A stretch of DNA of 64,000 nucleotides from SVQP01 sp045594445 (lineage in GTDB: Bacteria > Bacillota > Clostridia > Oscillospirales > CAG-272), in NCBI GenBank assembly GCA_045594445.1, contig JAZNYL010000092.1, forward strand, positions 1 to 64,000. Reading direction: 5' to 3'. The stretch's first letter is position 1; each line of letters starts with the position of its first letter. A program made the translations under genes and the position numbers. The notes beneath the pieces are model-generated. The model was not told the origin of the DNA. It did no database searches and saw only the letters and a list, made by a program, of their open reading frames with translations. Positions 40,888 to 48,961 of this stretch are shown piece after piece.

Positions 40888-43635
40888 ATGGCCATCAAGC
40901 ACGCATGGCATGCCATGGATACCGAACAGATCGCCACAAGGTTGGAAACTGATCCCGTCAAGGGCCTTGAGCGAAAGCAAGCGCACGCGCGCGCAAACAA
41001 ACTGAATATTCGACAGCCGGAAGCAAGACATTCGCTTTTCCTTCCCGCAAAGCGGCCTCTATATCGCTATCTTGCAAAAATGCTGTTGGATCCGATCATG
41101 ATCCTGACGCTGCTGATAGCGGCAATCGTTTTCTTCTTTGAGCAGTACGCGCTTGGCGGAACCATCATCTTTATCATGCTTTGTAACGCCGCCTGCTGCG
41201 CATTCGCATACGCAAAAGCGAACGACGTGCGCAATACGATGCAGCTGTATTCCAATCCCATGGTCAAGGTGATACGCGGCGGAAAGCTATATACCACGGA
41301 TGCAAGAAACGTCGTACCCGGAGATCTGGTCGTGCTGACCCGTGGCGACGTTTGCCCGGCAGACGTGCGACTGGAGCAAGGCTGCACGATACGCGTCAAG
41401 CAATATAAGCTTGGATCGCGTCACGGACAGGGAATGATCACGGAAGAGGTATATAAAAGCGGAAACCGCATGTATACACCCGATTATGGCGTGGAAAATC
41501 CGGATTGCGAGAATATCGTTTACGCTGGCTCTGTGATTTTAGAGGGTTTTGCAAAGGGAATAGCTGTGGAAACCGGTAAATATACCTACGTCGGTGCTGT
41601 CAATGGCACAGTCCCCGGTACTGAACGCGAGCAAGACCCCGACAGCATTGCGTATATCCGACGTTATTTTCAAAGATTCTCTATGATTCAAGCAATACTG
41701 CTGATTCCTCTGACAGTGATCATGACGATCACGCTGCGCCGGACGCTCAGCTTTGAGGCGTGCTTTTTAACTGCGCTATCGCTTTGCTGCACAGCCATAG
41801 CCGAGCATATCGTTGCCCTTGCCGAGATCATCCGTGCAACCGGCATTGATTCCGCAGCATCGCAAAAGGAAAACGAGTCTTTGGCCATCATCAAAAACAG
41901 TCTCGCGGCAGATCGTCTGTGCGAAATGACCGATCTTGTGCTGCTTGATTCCTCTGCGATCTGCGATGGCAAGTACCATCTGGAATCGGTATATGCCGGC
42001 GGTTCTATCTATAATCAGAACGAGCTGATCAACCGCGACGTTTACAGGCTCGCCTGCGACCTGTATCTGTACCGTACCGCTGTCAGAGCCCCCGGAGCTG
42101 CCGAGCGCGATGCCTTTGATTCAGGCTTTGTCGGCCCCATCGACGCTCTGATCAAGCACGTGGGCGTGGACAAGCAGGCAATTGAAATGACCAGACTTTG
42201 CTCACGTATCACCACAGACGGTGAAGTCGTGATTGCCCATAACCAAATGAAGCAGGGGGAATATGACGTCGTACTGACGCAGGACGAGCAGCAGCTCACG
42301 ACCTGCACGCAGGTGCTTTCGGGAGAGCTGACCAAACCTTTTGACGACAGCGAGCATATCGCGCTGCGCACGTTGTGCCGTATTTACCGAGAATCCGGTT
42401 ATCGCGTGCTGATTGTTCTGGAGCGCAGCGAACAGCAGGTCACCTTAATTGGCGTGCTGGCATTTGCGCACAGACCGGGATATCAATTTTCACATTGCTG
42501 CAGCGCCCTGATGGAAACGGGCGTTCGCATCTCCGCGTTTTTGCCGGATCATGCGGAAAGCATGAAAATATTGACCGATAGCGGCCTTGTGCGTGACGAA
42601 CTGACCGACGTTTTACGTGCTTCGGCAGCCATGGACGAGGGATTGGATCTGCACGTGGCGTACGGCAGCTATCGCGCTTACCTTGGCTTTACGCAGGATC
42701 AGATCGCAGACCTGATGCAAAAGCTGCGTCAGCGCGGCAACCGTATCGCTACCTATTGCGTGGATCATTCCATGCAGGATATACACGAAGCGGCAGATTT
42801 GAAGATCACTTGCGATTCTATGGAATACAGATCTCAAAAGGTCGCGGAATCTTTGTATGAAAGCATGCCGGTTGACGGTAAGGAATTCAGCGCCCGAGCC
42901 TCGCAGAACACAAGGAGAAGCTCCGACGTCATTCTCAGGCGCGCAGGAAAGCGCGGCGGAGGCTTGTTCGGCGTACTGACCGGAAGAAAGCTCGCGCTTA
43001 CCATCAATCATAATCTTGCCAATATGATGACCTATCTGATCACCGTGCAATTCTTCCGTCTCCTGCTTGTGGCGTTGCCCGCGCTGTTCGGCACGCTGAC
43101 GCTTTCTGCGGTATCCTTAATGATCAGCGGACTGATTCTTGATCTCTTGGCCGTGATCCTGTTTGCATTCGTATCGCCCAATCAAGCGGCGGTGGCGTCC
43201 TCTTATCCGATTATGCGAAGACTGGAAAAGCCGATCGCATATAATACCGCCAATCTGATCAGCGCTTGCGTCAGCGCATTGGTGTTGTGGCTTGGAATGG
43301 TACTTCTGCAGCTCTTTGACGTACTGAGTGCAGACGCCTGCACAGGACTTTGCTTTGTATCAACCGCGCTTCTGCAGGCTACCGTGTTCGCGGTCACGCT
43401 GTACGAATATAGCGCGAAAAAGAAAAAGGGAAGAATCCTTCCGCTTCATGCGGCAATTTTGTGCGGATACGTTTGCATCGTTGCAATCAGCACCTTCCTG
43501 CCCGGCCTGAGTACACTGACGGGCACGGTACATATCCCCGCGCCGGCATTTCTTATAACGCCTTTTGCACCTTTGGTGTACTACGTCATGTATCGCATTT
43601 TGAGTGCAAAGGGACTCAATCTGCACAAATCATGA
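40888..43635 (+). CDS. P-type ATPase homologue lacking catalytic motifs (pseudoenzyme)
   Basis: The 915-residue protein has the full P2-type layout: N-terminal cytoplasmic segment, TM1-2 (about 65-105), actuator-like domain with VVPGDLVVLTRGDVCPADVR (about 143-162), TM3-4 (about 265-320), a large cytoplasmic region and a C-terminal helix bundle (about 705-915). Yet TGES reads HGQG (about 178), PEGL reads AEHI, DKTGT reads DSSAI (Asp about 354 kept, Lys-Thr-Gly lost), TGD reads LPD (about 555) and GDGxND reads VDHSMQD (about 625). It cannot be a normal phosphorylating pump. It follows clpE by 34 bases with a GGAGG site. A regulatory or scaffold role is inference. Confidence 0.85.
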   Translation: MAIKHAWHAMDTEQIATRLETDPVKGLERKQAHARANKLNIRQPEARHSLFLPAKRPLYRYLAKMLLDPIMILTLLIAAIVFFFEQYALGGTIIFIMLCNAACCAFAYAKANDVRNTMQLYSNPMVKVIRGGKLYTTDARNVVPGDLVVLTRGDVCPADVRLEQGCTIRVKQYKLGSRHGQGMITEEVYKSGNRMYTPDYGVENPDCENIVYAGSVILEGFAKGIAVETGKYTYVGAVNGTVPGTEREQDPDSIAYIRRYFQRFSMIQAILLIPLTVIMTITLRRTLSFEACFLTALSLCCTAIAEHIVALAEIIRATGIDSAASQKENESLAIIKNSLAADRLCEMTDLVLLDSSAICDGKYHLESVYAGGSIYNQNELINRDVYRLACDLYLYRTAVRAPGAAERDAFDSGFVGPIDALIKHVGVDKQAIEMTRLCSRITTDGEVVIAHNQMKQGEYDVVLTQDEQQLTTCTQVLSGELTKPFDDSEHIALRTLCRIYRESGYRVLIVLERSEQQVTLIGVLAFAHRPGYQFSHCCSALMETGVRISAFLPDHAESMKILTDSGLVRDELTDVLRASAAMDEGLDLHVAYGSYRAYLGFTQDQIADLMQKLRQRGNRIATYCVDHSMQDIHEAADLKITCDSMEYRSQKVAESLYESMPVDGKEFSARASQNTRRSSDVILRRAGKRGGGLFGVLTGRKLALTINHNLANMMTYLITVQFFRLLLVALPALFGTLTLSAVSLMISGLILDLLAVILFAFVSPNQAAVASSYPIMRRLEKPIAYNTANLISACVSALVLWLGMVLLQLFDVLSADACTGLCFVSTALLQATVFAVTLYEYSAKKKKGRILPLHAAILCGYVCIVAISTFLPGLSTLTGTVHIPAPAFLITPFAPLVYYVMYRILSAKGLNLHKS

Positions 43636-43686
43636 AATATCCTGCTTCCAATCCGGCATATAATGAACGGAAGGGGAGTGATCAGA

Positions 43687-43986
43687 ATGAAATTGTGCAG
43701 TTATCAGGAGCTTGCCACCAAAGACGTGATCAACGTCTGTACGGGCGAGCGGTTGGGCAGAATCTGCGATATTGAGATCAACGTCAAGGACTGTACCGTT
43801 TGCTCAATCATTGTTCCGGGCCAGAGCAGCTTGCTGGGCTTTGGAAAGGCCACGGAGCTATTGATACCGTGGGCAAGGATTGAATGCATTGGAGAGGATA
43901 CTGTGCTTGTGCGACTGAATGCAGAGGAATTGAACGGCTGCTCCGCACCAAAGCGCAAGCCGAAGCATGGTTTATTTGGCAAATAA
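43687..43986 (+). CDS. YlmC/YmxH-family PRC-barrel protein
   Basis: The 99-residue protein has the sequence TKDVINVCTGERLGRICDIEI and IIVPG, as in the YlmC/YmxH family, a small beta-barrel protein of sporulating Firmicutes whose gene often lies near ribosomal or division genes. The start at 43687 follows AAGGGGAG; an in-frame ATG at 43663 overlaps the end of the preceding gene region and lacks a site. A short Lys/Pro tail is extra. Function is unknown, with a sporulation link known only from family. Confidence 0.87.
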   Translation: MKLCSYQELATKDVINVCTGERLGRICDIEINVKDCTVCSIIVPGQSSLLGFGKATELLIPWARIECIGEDTVLVRLNAEELNGCSAPKRKPKHGLFGK

Positions 43987-44005
43987 TTGTAAACTATTTG
44001 TAAAC
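43987..44005. repeat. TTGTAAAC direct repeat upstream of rpsB promoter
   Basis: TTGTAAAC occurs at 43987-43994 and again at 43998-44005, 11 bases apart (one helical turn), just before the rpsB promoter. The reverse complement (TTTACAA) occurs as a spaced pair upstream of pyrH at 45968-45990. Confidence 0.55.
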
Positions 44006-44019
44006 ATTGAATTTGGCTA

Positions 44020-44048
44020 TTGCGAACCTAAATAAACTATGTTATAAT
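44020..44048 (+). promoter_or_regulatory. Promoter for rpsB-tsf
   Basis: TTGCGA (44020-44025) and TATAAT (44043-44048) are separated by 17 bases, leaving a transcribed leader of about 145 bases before rpsB. Confidence 0.8.
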
Positions 44049-44054
44049 ATTCGC

Positions 44055-44199
44055 CGTGTGTTGGAAATCCCAACATATAATACAAAAATACACACACAGG
44101 GAAGGCAGGGTACTACCGGTGTTTCCGCAGGCAATAAAAGCCCCGGGGATTGATGCGTACCGAACGACTCTGTGGTGGAAAAACCGAAGGAGGACAAAA
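44055..44199 (+). promoter_or_regulatory. Long structured 5' leader of rpsB (possible ribosomal-protein leader)
   Basis: The 145-base leader is unusually long for this window. GTTGG (44060-44064) can pair with CCAAC (44070-44074), with flanking TGTGT/ACACA complementarity, and GGTAC (44109-44113) can pair with GTACC (44157-44161). Such leaders often bind the encoded ribosomal protein for feedback control. No known Rfam leader is recognised by eye. Confidence 0.4.
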
Positions 44200-44943
44200 A
44201 TGTCTATCATCACAATCAAGCAGCTCTTGGAAGCAGGTGTTCACTTTGGACACCACACCAGAAGATGGAACCCCAAAATGCAGGAATACATCTTCACCGA
44301 AAGAAACGGCATCTACATCATCGACCTGCAGAAGACCGTTAAGAAGTTTGAGGAAGCTTACGACTTCATTCGCGAGCTCTCTGCAAACGGCGGCACCCTG
44401 TTGTTCGTTGGTACTAAAAAGCAGGCAGCTGAAGCTATCAAGGAAGAAGCTACCAGATGCGGTATGTACTACGTAAACGTCAGATGGCCCGGTGGTATGA
44501 TGACCAACTTCAAGACCATCAAGAGCTCCATCAACCGTCTGAACAGCCTGACCAAGATGCAGGAAGACGGCACCTTTGATATGCTTCCCAAGAAGGAAGT
44601 TGCTGCAAAGCAGAAGGAAATCTTCGACCTGGAGAAGTCCTACGGCGGTATCAAGACCATGGACAGACTGCCTGATGCAGTGTTCATCGTTGACCCCCGC
44701 AAGGAAAGAAATGCAGTCCTGGAAGCTAAGAAGCTGGGTATTCCGGTTATCGCTATCGTTGACACCAACTGCGATCCCGACGACGCTGATTACGTCATTC
44801 CCGGTAACGACGACGCTATCCGTGCTATCAAGCTGATCTCCTCTATCATTGCTGACGGTATCATCGAAGGCAGACAGGGCGAGCAGCTGACCGATGCAGC
44901 AGAGGTTAAGGCAGAGGCTGAGACCGAAGAGGCTGCTGAGTAA
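44200..44943 (+). CDS. rpsB: 30S ribosomal protein S2
   Basis: The 247-residue protein of the small ribosomal subunit shows all S2 marks: LEAGVHFGHHTRRWNP at the start, IYIIDLQKT, VGTKKQA, and VDTNCDPDDADYVIPGNDDA near residue 185, followed by an acidic C-terminal tail. Codon choice is strongly biased to AAG, GTT, GCT, ATC and AAC. Start chosen at ATG 44200 after AAGGAGGAC. tsf follows 30 bases later, the conserved bacterial order. Confidence 0.98.
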   Translation: MSIITIKQLLEAGVHFGHHTRRWNPKMQEYIFTERNGIYIIDLQKTVKKFEEAYDFIRELSANGGTLLFVGTKKQAAEAIKEEATRCGMYYVNVRWPGGMMTNFKTIKSSINRLNSLTKMQEDGTFDMLPKKEVAAKQKEIFDLEKSYGGIKTMDRLPDAVFIVDPRKERNAVLEAKKLGIPVIAIVDTNCDPDDADYVIPGNDDAIRAIKLISSIIADGIIEGRQGEQLTDAAEVKAEAETEEAAE

Positions 44944-44973
44944 TCCCCGAAATAAAAATTAAGGAGAATAAAA

Positions 44974-45900
44974 ATGGCTAACATTACTGCAAAAGACGTT
45001 GCTACACTGCGTGCTAAGACCGGTATTGGTATGATGGAGTGCAAGAAGGCACTCGTTGAGGCTGACGGTGACATAGATGCTGCTATCAAGATCCTTCGTG
45101 AGAAGGGCGAGCTCAAGGCTGAGAGCAAGATGGCCAGCAGAATTGCTGCTGACGGTATCGTTGACGTATACACCGAGGGCAACACCACCGCTATGATCGA
45201 GGTTAACTCCGAGACCGACTTCGTTGCAAAGAACGCTTCCTTCCAGGAATTCGTAAAGAACCTGCTTAAGACCATCGTGGCTAACAAGCCCGCTGACGTT
45301 GAGGCTCTGATGGCTTCTGACTACATTGATGGCACCTGCACCGTTGAGGCTAAGCTCAAGGAGCAGATCTTCGTTATCGGTGAGAAGCTGAGCATCCGCC
45401 GCTTCATGGTTATTGAGGGTATCACCAGCACTTATATTCACGGTATGGGCTCCATCGGCGTTGTAACTCTGTTCGACACCGATTGCGCTGACAAGGAAGG
45501 CTTTGCTGAGTTTGCAAGAAACATTTCTCTGCAGATCGGCGCATACGTAACTCCTTACCTTGACAGAGATCACGTTCCCGCATCCGTTATTGAGTCTGAG
45601 AAGGAAATCCTGCTTGCGCAGATCTCCAACGACCCTGCAATGGCTAAGAAGCCCGACGCAATCAAGGCTAAGATGGTTGAGGGTAGAATCTCCAAGTTCT
45701 ACGACAACAACTGCCTGGTAGATATGGGCTATATCAAGGACGACGATATGACTGTTGGACAGTATATCGCAGCAACCGCTAAGGAGCTGGGCGGCCACAT
45801 CGCCGTTAAGGCATTCTGGCGTTACGAAAAGGGCGAAGGCATCCAGAAGAAGGAAGAGGACTTCGCTGCTGAGATCGCTAAGCTGACCAACAATCAGTAA
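44974..45900 (+). CDS. tsf: Elongation factor Ts
   Basis: The 308-residue guanine nucleotide exchange factor regenerates EF-Tu-GTP. The N-terminal UBA-like domain has VATLRAKTGIGMMECKKAL (about 10-28), followed by the core with VEVNSETDFVAKNASF equivalents (about 72-88). The codon bias equals that of rpsB. AAGGAG precedes the start; a terminator follows the stop. Confidence 0.98.
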   Translation: MANITAKDVATLRAKTGIGMMECKKALVEADGDIDAAIKILREKGELKAESKMASRIAADGIVDVYTEGNTTAMIEVNSETDFVAKNASFQEFVKNLLKTIVANKPADVEALMASDYIDGTCTVEAKLKEQIFVIGEKLSIRRFMVIEGITSTYIHGMGSIGVVTLFDTDCADKEGFAEFARNISLQIGAYVTPYLDRDHVPASVIESEKEILLAQISNDPAMAKKPDAIKAKMVEGRISKFYDNNCLVDMGYIKDDDMTVGQYIAATAKELGGHIAVKAFWRYEKGEGIQKKEEDFAAEIAKLTNNQ

Positions 45901-45912
45901 TTGATGAACTCC

Positions 45913-45950
45913 AAATAAAAGCGTGGCTACGGCCGCGCTTTTATTTTTTT
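45913..45950 (+). terminator. Terminator after tsf
   Basis: AAATAAAAGCG pairs with CGCTTTTATTT around an inner G/C-rich loop and is followed by seven T. It separates rpsB-tsf from the pyrH promoter. Confidence 0.9.
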
Positions 45951-45981
45951 ATCTCTTGAAGAAATAATTTACAAATACCTG

Positions 45982-46010
45982 TTTACAAATTAAGAAATAT
46001 GTAGTAAAAT
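45982..46010 (+). promoter_or_regulatory. Promoter for pyrH-frr and downstream cluster
   Basis: TTTACA (45982-45987) and TAAAAT (46005-46010) have a 17-base spacer. A TTTACAAAT copy at 45968-45976 precedes the one containing this -35. A separate TATAAT at 46019 lacks a matching -35. Confidence 0.6.
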
Positions 46011-46051
46011 ATATTCTGTATAATACTATGTCAATATCAGAGGTGATCGCT

Positions 46052-46771
46052 ATGAGTACCAAACCCGAATATCGCAGAATTGTCCTCAAGCTTTCCGGTG
46101 AAGCACTTGCTCCCGAGAACGCAAACGACGGCATTCTGGATTTTAGTAAGATCGAAAAGGTCGCTTCCGTCATCAAAAAGTGCAAGGAGATGGGCGTGCA
46201 GATCGCGGTCATCGTTGGTGCGGGCAACATTTGGAGAGGCAGAGTCGGCGGTGGCATGAACCACTCTCGCGCCGATCAGATGGGTATGCTTGCCACAACC
46301 ATCAACGCGCTTGCCATTCAGGATACCTTTATCAAGTGCGGCATCGATACCGTGGTGATGACCTCGGTGGAAATGCACGCGTATGCCGATTACTACACGG
46401 CAAGACATGCCGACCAGGCGTTGAACGAGGGCAAGGTCGTCGTGTTCGGATGCGGACTTGGTTGGCCTTATTTCTCCACCGACACGCCTGCTGTCGTCAG
46501 AGCAGCAGAGATTGAAGCAGACGTCGTGCTCATGGCAAAGAACGTGGATTATCTGTATACGGCAGATCCCAAAAAGGATCCCGATGCAAAGCCGATCTAC
46601 GATATCACTTATGCAGAGATCCTGGATAAGGGACTCAAGGCATTTGACATGACCGCGGTCAGCTTCTGTAAGGAAAACAACATCACCACCTACGGATTTG
46701 CACTCAGCGATCCCGAAAATATTTACCGCGTCGTCATGGGTGAGGCGATCGGAACCAAGATGCATAATTAA
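46052..46771 (+). CDS. pyrH: UMP kinase (uridylate kinase)
   Basis: The 239-residue amino-acid-kinase-fold enzyme phosphorylates UMP to UDP. Signatures are VLKLSGEAL (about 10-18), GAGNIWRG (about 53-60), FGCGLGWPYFSTDTPA (about 133-148, where most homologues have G-G-T-G-N-P) and DVVLMAKNVDYLY. The start at 46052 follows AGAGGTGAT; the upstream ATG at 46028 precedes that site. frr follows 33 bases later. Confidence 0.97.
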   Translation: MSTKPEYRRIVLKLSGEALAPENANDGILDFSKIEKVASVIKKCKEMGVQIAVIVGAGNIWRGRVGGGMNHSRADQMGMLATTINALAIQDTFIKCGIDTVVMTSVEMHAYADYYTARHADQALNEGKVVVFGCGLGWPYFSTDTPAVVRAAEIEADVVLMAKNVDYLYTADPKKDPDAKPIYDITYAEILDKGLKAFDMTAVSFCKENNITTYGFALSDPENIYRVVMGEAIGTKMHN

Positions 46772-46804
46772 AATTACTTACATAGAACAGAAAGGAACTA
46801 CATT

Positions 46805-47359
46805 ATGGGCTACAATACCAAGGATTTTGAAGCAAAGCTTCAGAAAAACAACACAGCATACGAAAACAATCTTGAAAACATTCGCGCAAATCAGGCAAAT
46901 CCCAAGCTGCTTTCCAGAATTTCGTTTGAATATTACGGTTCTCCCACACCTTTGAATACCATGGCAGATATCCGCGTTACCGATGCAAGAACGCTGACCA
47001 TCATGCCTTACGACAAGTCCACTCTCAAGGCGATTGAAAAGGCAATCCTTGCGTCCGACATTGGTATTACCCCCAATAACGACGGTCAGGCAATCAGACT
47101 GGTATTCCCGCAGCTGACGCAGGACAGAAGAAAGGAACTCTCCAAGCAGGTCTCCAAGATGGGTGAGGAGGCAAAGGTTTCTGCCCGTATGATCCGTAAG
47201 AACGCCAACGACGAGATCAAGCAGCTCAAGAAGGATAACCTTCTGACCGAGGACGACGAAGAGAACGCAAAGAAGAAGGTTCAGGATCTGACCGATAAGT
47301 ACATCAAGCAGATCGACGTGATCACCGATAAGAAGATTGCTGAAATCATGGCAGTATAA
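46805..47359 (+). CDS. frr: Ribosome recycling factor
   Basis: The 184-residue factor splits post-termination ribosomes with EF-G. It has the RRF two-domain pattern: LENIRANQANPKLL and YYGSPTPL in the N-terminal half (the usual RTGRA loop differs), PQLTQDRRKELSKQVSKMGE in the helical bundle and KYIKQIDVITDKKIAEIM at the C-terminus. AGAAAGGAAC precedes the start. A hairpin with a T run separates it from uppS. Confidence 0.97.
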   Translation: MGYNTKDFEAKLQKNNTAYENNLENIRANQANPKLLSRISFEYYGSPTPLNTMADIRVTDARTLTIMPYDKSTLKAIEKAILASDIGITPNNDGQAIRLVFPQLTQDRRKELSKQVSKMGEEAKVSARMIRKNANDEIKQLKKDNLLTEDDEENAKKKVQDLTDKYIKQIDVITDKKIAEIMAV

Positions 47360-47365
47360 CAATAC

Positions 47366-47389
47366 GGCGGGTCGCACGACCCGCCTTTT
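47366..47389 (+). terminator. Terminator or attenuator between frr and uppS
   Basis: An 8-bp GC stem (GGCGGGTC and complement) with a GCAC loop is followed by only four T. It may reduce rather than stop transcription into uppS, which lacks an obvious promoter of its own. Confidence 0.75.
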
Positions 47390-47406
47390 GTTGGATAAGG
47401 ATGGGT

Positions 47407-48117
47407 ATGATAAATTCAAGCATCAAACAGGCCGTTGAAAAATCCGGCCTGCGCCATATTGCATTCATTATGGACGGAAACGGGCGTTGGGCACAAAAGC
47501 GCGGCTTACCCAGAACACACGGCCATAAGGAGGGCGTCAAAACCTTTGAGAGCATTGCGGACTATTGTTCTGAAATCGGCATTGAAGCGGTCACGGTCTA
47601 TGCGTTTTCTACCGAGAATTGGAAACGCCCCAAGCCCGAGGTGGACGCTCTGATGAAGCTGGTTGAGCGATATCTTGACGAATTTGCAAAAACTGTGGAT
47701 CAATATAGTGCAGAGCTGCACATCATTGGGGATACCTCCGTATTCACACCCACTCTGCAAAGCAAGATCCGCCTTGCCGAGGAACTGTCCCAAGGAAAGC
47801 CGTGCAAACTTTGCGTTGCACTCAATTACGGCGGACGCGACGAGATCGTGCACGCCTGTAATGCTTTGATCCAAGAGGGAAAAACGCAGGTAAGTGCACA
47901 GGACTTCTGCGCACGTCTGTATACGGCAAATATTCCGGATCCCGATCTGATCGTCAGAACCGGTGGGGAGATGCGCCTTTCCAACTTTCTTTTGTGGCAG
48001 GCAGCGTACGCGGAATTCTACGCAACGGATACGCTGTGGCCGGATATGAAGCCCTCCGACGTGGATCTGGCGATCGAGGCATTTTGCAATCGCTCCAGAA
48101 GATACGGCGGTATTTAA
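47407..48117 (+). CDS. uppS: Isoprenyl transferase (undecaprenyl diphosphate synthase type)
   Basis: The enzyme of about 236 residues condenses isopentenyl diphosphate into the C55 carrier for cell-wall synthesis. The signature FIMDGNGRWA with catalytic Asp lies near residue 23, followed by GHKEG, AFSTENWKRP (about 68) and the C-terminal PDLIVRTGGEMRLSNFLLWQ region. ATG 47401 overlaps the AAGGA site (47397-47401), so ATG 47407 is preferred; the former would add two residues. cdsA follows 16 bases later. Confidence 0.96.
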   Translation: MINSSIKQAVEKSGLRHIAFIMDGNGRWAQKRGLPRTHGHKEGVKTFESIADYCSEIGIEAVTVYAFSTENWKRPKPEVDALMKLVERYLDEFAKTVDQYSAELHIIGDTSVFTPTLQSKIRLAEELSQGKPCKLCVALNYGGRDEIVHACNALIQEGKTQVSAQDFCARLYTANIPDPDLIVRTGGEMRLSNFLLWQAAYAEFYATDTLWPDMKPSDVDLAIEAFCNRSRRYGGI

Positions 48118-48133
48118 TATTTGAGAGGTAGTT

Positions 48134-48961
48134 ATGTTAGTCAGAGTCATTTCAGCAGTTGTTGCACTTTGCATCCTGTTTCCCGTGGTATATTTCTCGG
48201 AAACGGCCGCTTTGCCGATTGCTGCAGCAATCGTATGCTGTATTTGTTTATTTGAAATGCTGGGCTGCCTGAAGCTCAGAAAAAATCCGTGGGTTTCCAT
48301 TCCGTTTTATCTGGTCGGCATCTTTGCACCGATCGGAATGCGATACATCCAGGATAAAAAGCTGCTGCTTGCATGCCTTTGCGGCTGCGTTGGCGTGCTG
48401 GCATTGATCATGCTGACTGTCAACGTATTTTCCAAGCGCAAGATTCCCACCGCGCAAACGGCATCCATGTTCATGACGGGATGCTATATCATCGCAGCGT
48501 TTACGTCAATTGTCTATATCCGTGACAGCGGCGTTCACGGCAAGATTTTGCTGGTAATGATGTTTGCCGCTCCCTGGGTAACCGATACGTTTGCATATCT
48601 GTTTGGCAGACTGCTGGGCAAGCACAAGCTGATTCCCGAGGTCAGCCCCAAGAAAACGGTGGAGGGAAGCGTGGCAGGCATTCTGTTCTGTACCGTGTAC
48701 GTATTGCTGTTTGGCTTTATCTGCACAAGAATCTGGGACGTCAGCTGCAACTACGTTGTCTTGGCTATCCTGGGCGTTGTGCTTTCCATCGTCGGTCAGA
48801 TCGGCGACCTTGCCATGTCGGTGATCAAGAGAGAATACGATATTAAGGATTACGGCAAGATCATGCCCGGTCACGGCGGTGCTTTGGACAGATTTGACTC
48901 TGTGCTGGCAGTTTCGATCGTGGTTGCGGTGTTTGAGCTCTTCGTGGACGTATTTGCATGA
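48134..48961 (+). CDS. cdsA: Phosphatidate cytidylyltransferase
   Basis: The 275-residue membrane enzyme makes CDP-diacylglycerol from phosphatidic acid and CTP. It has about seven hydrophobic helices and the C-terminal signature VSPKKTVEGSVAG (about 172-184), then SVIKREYDIKDYGKIMPGHGGALDRFDS as the SxxKRxxxxKDxxxxxPGHGGxxDRxD motif (about 234-260). The start follows GAGAGGTAG. Its stop overlaps the dxr start by four bases. Confidence 0.97.
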   Translation: MLVRVISAVVALCILFPVVYFSETAALPIAAAIVCCICLFEMLGCLKLRKNPWVSIPFYLVGIFAPIGMRYIQDKKLLLACLCGCVGVLALIMLTVNVFSKRKIPTAQTASMFMTGCYIIAAFTSIVYIRDSGVHGKILLVMMFAAPWVTDTFAYLFGRLLGKHKLIPEVSPKKTVEGSVAGILFCTVYVLLFGFICTRIWDVSCNYVVLAILGVVLSIVGQIGDLAMSVIKREYDIKDYGKIMPGHGGALDRFDSVLAVSIVVAVFELFVDVFA

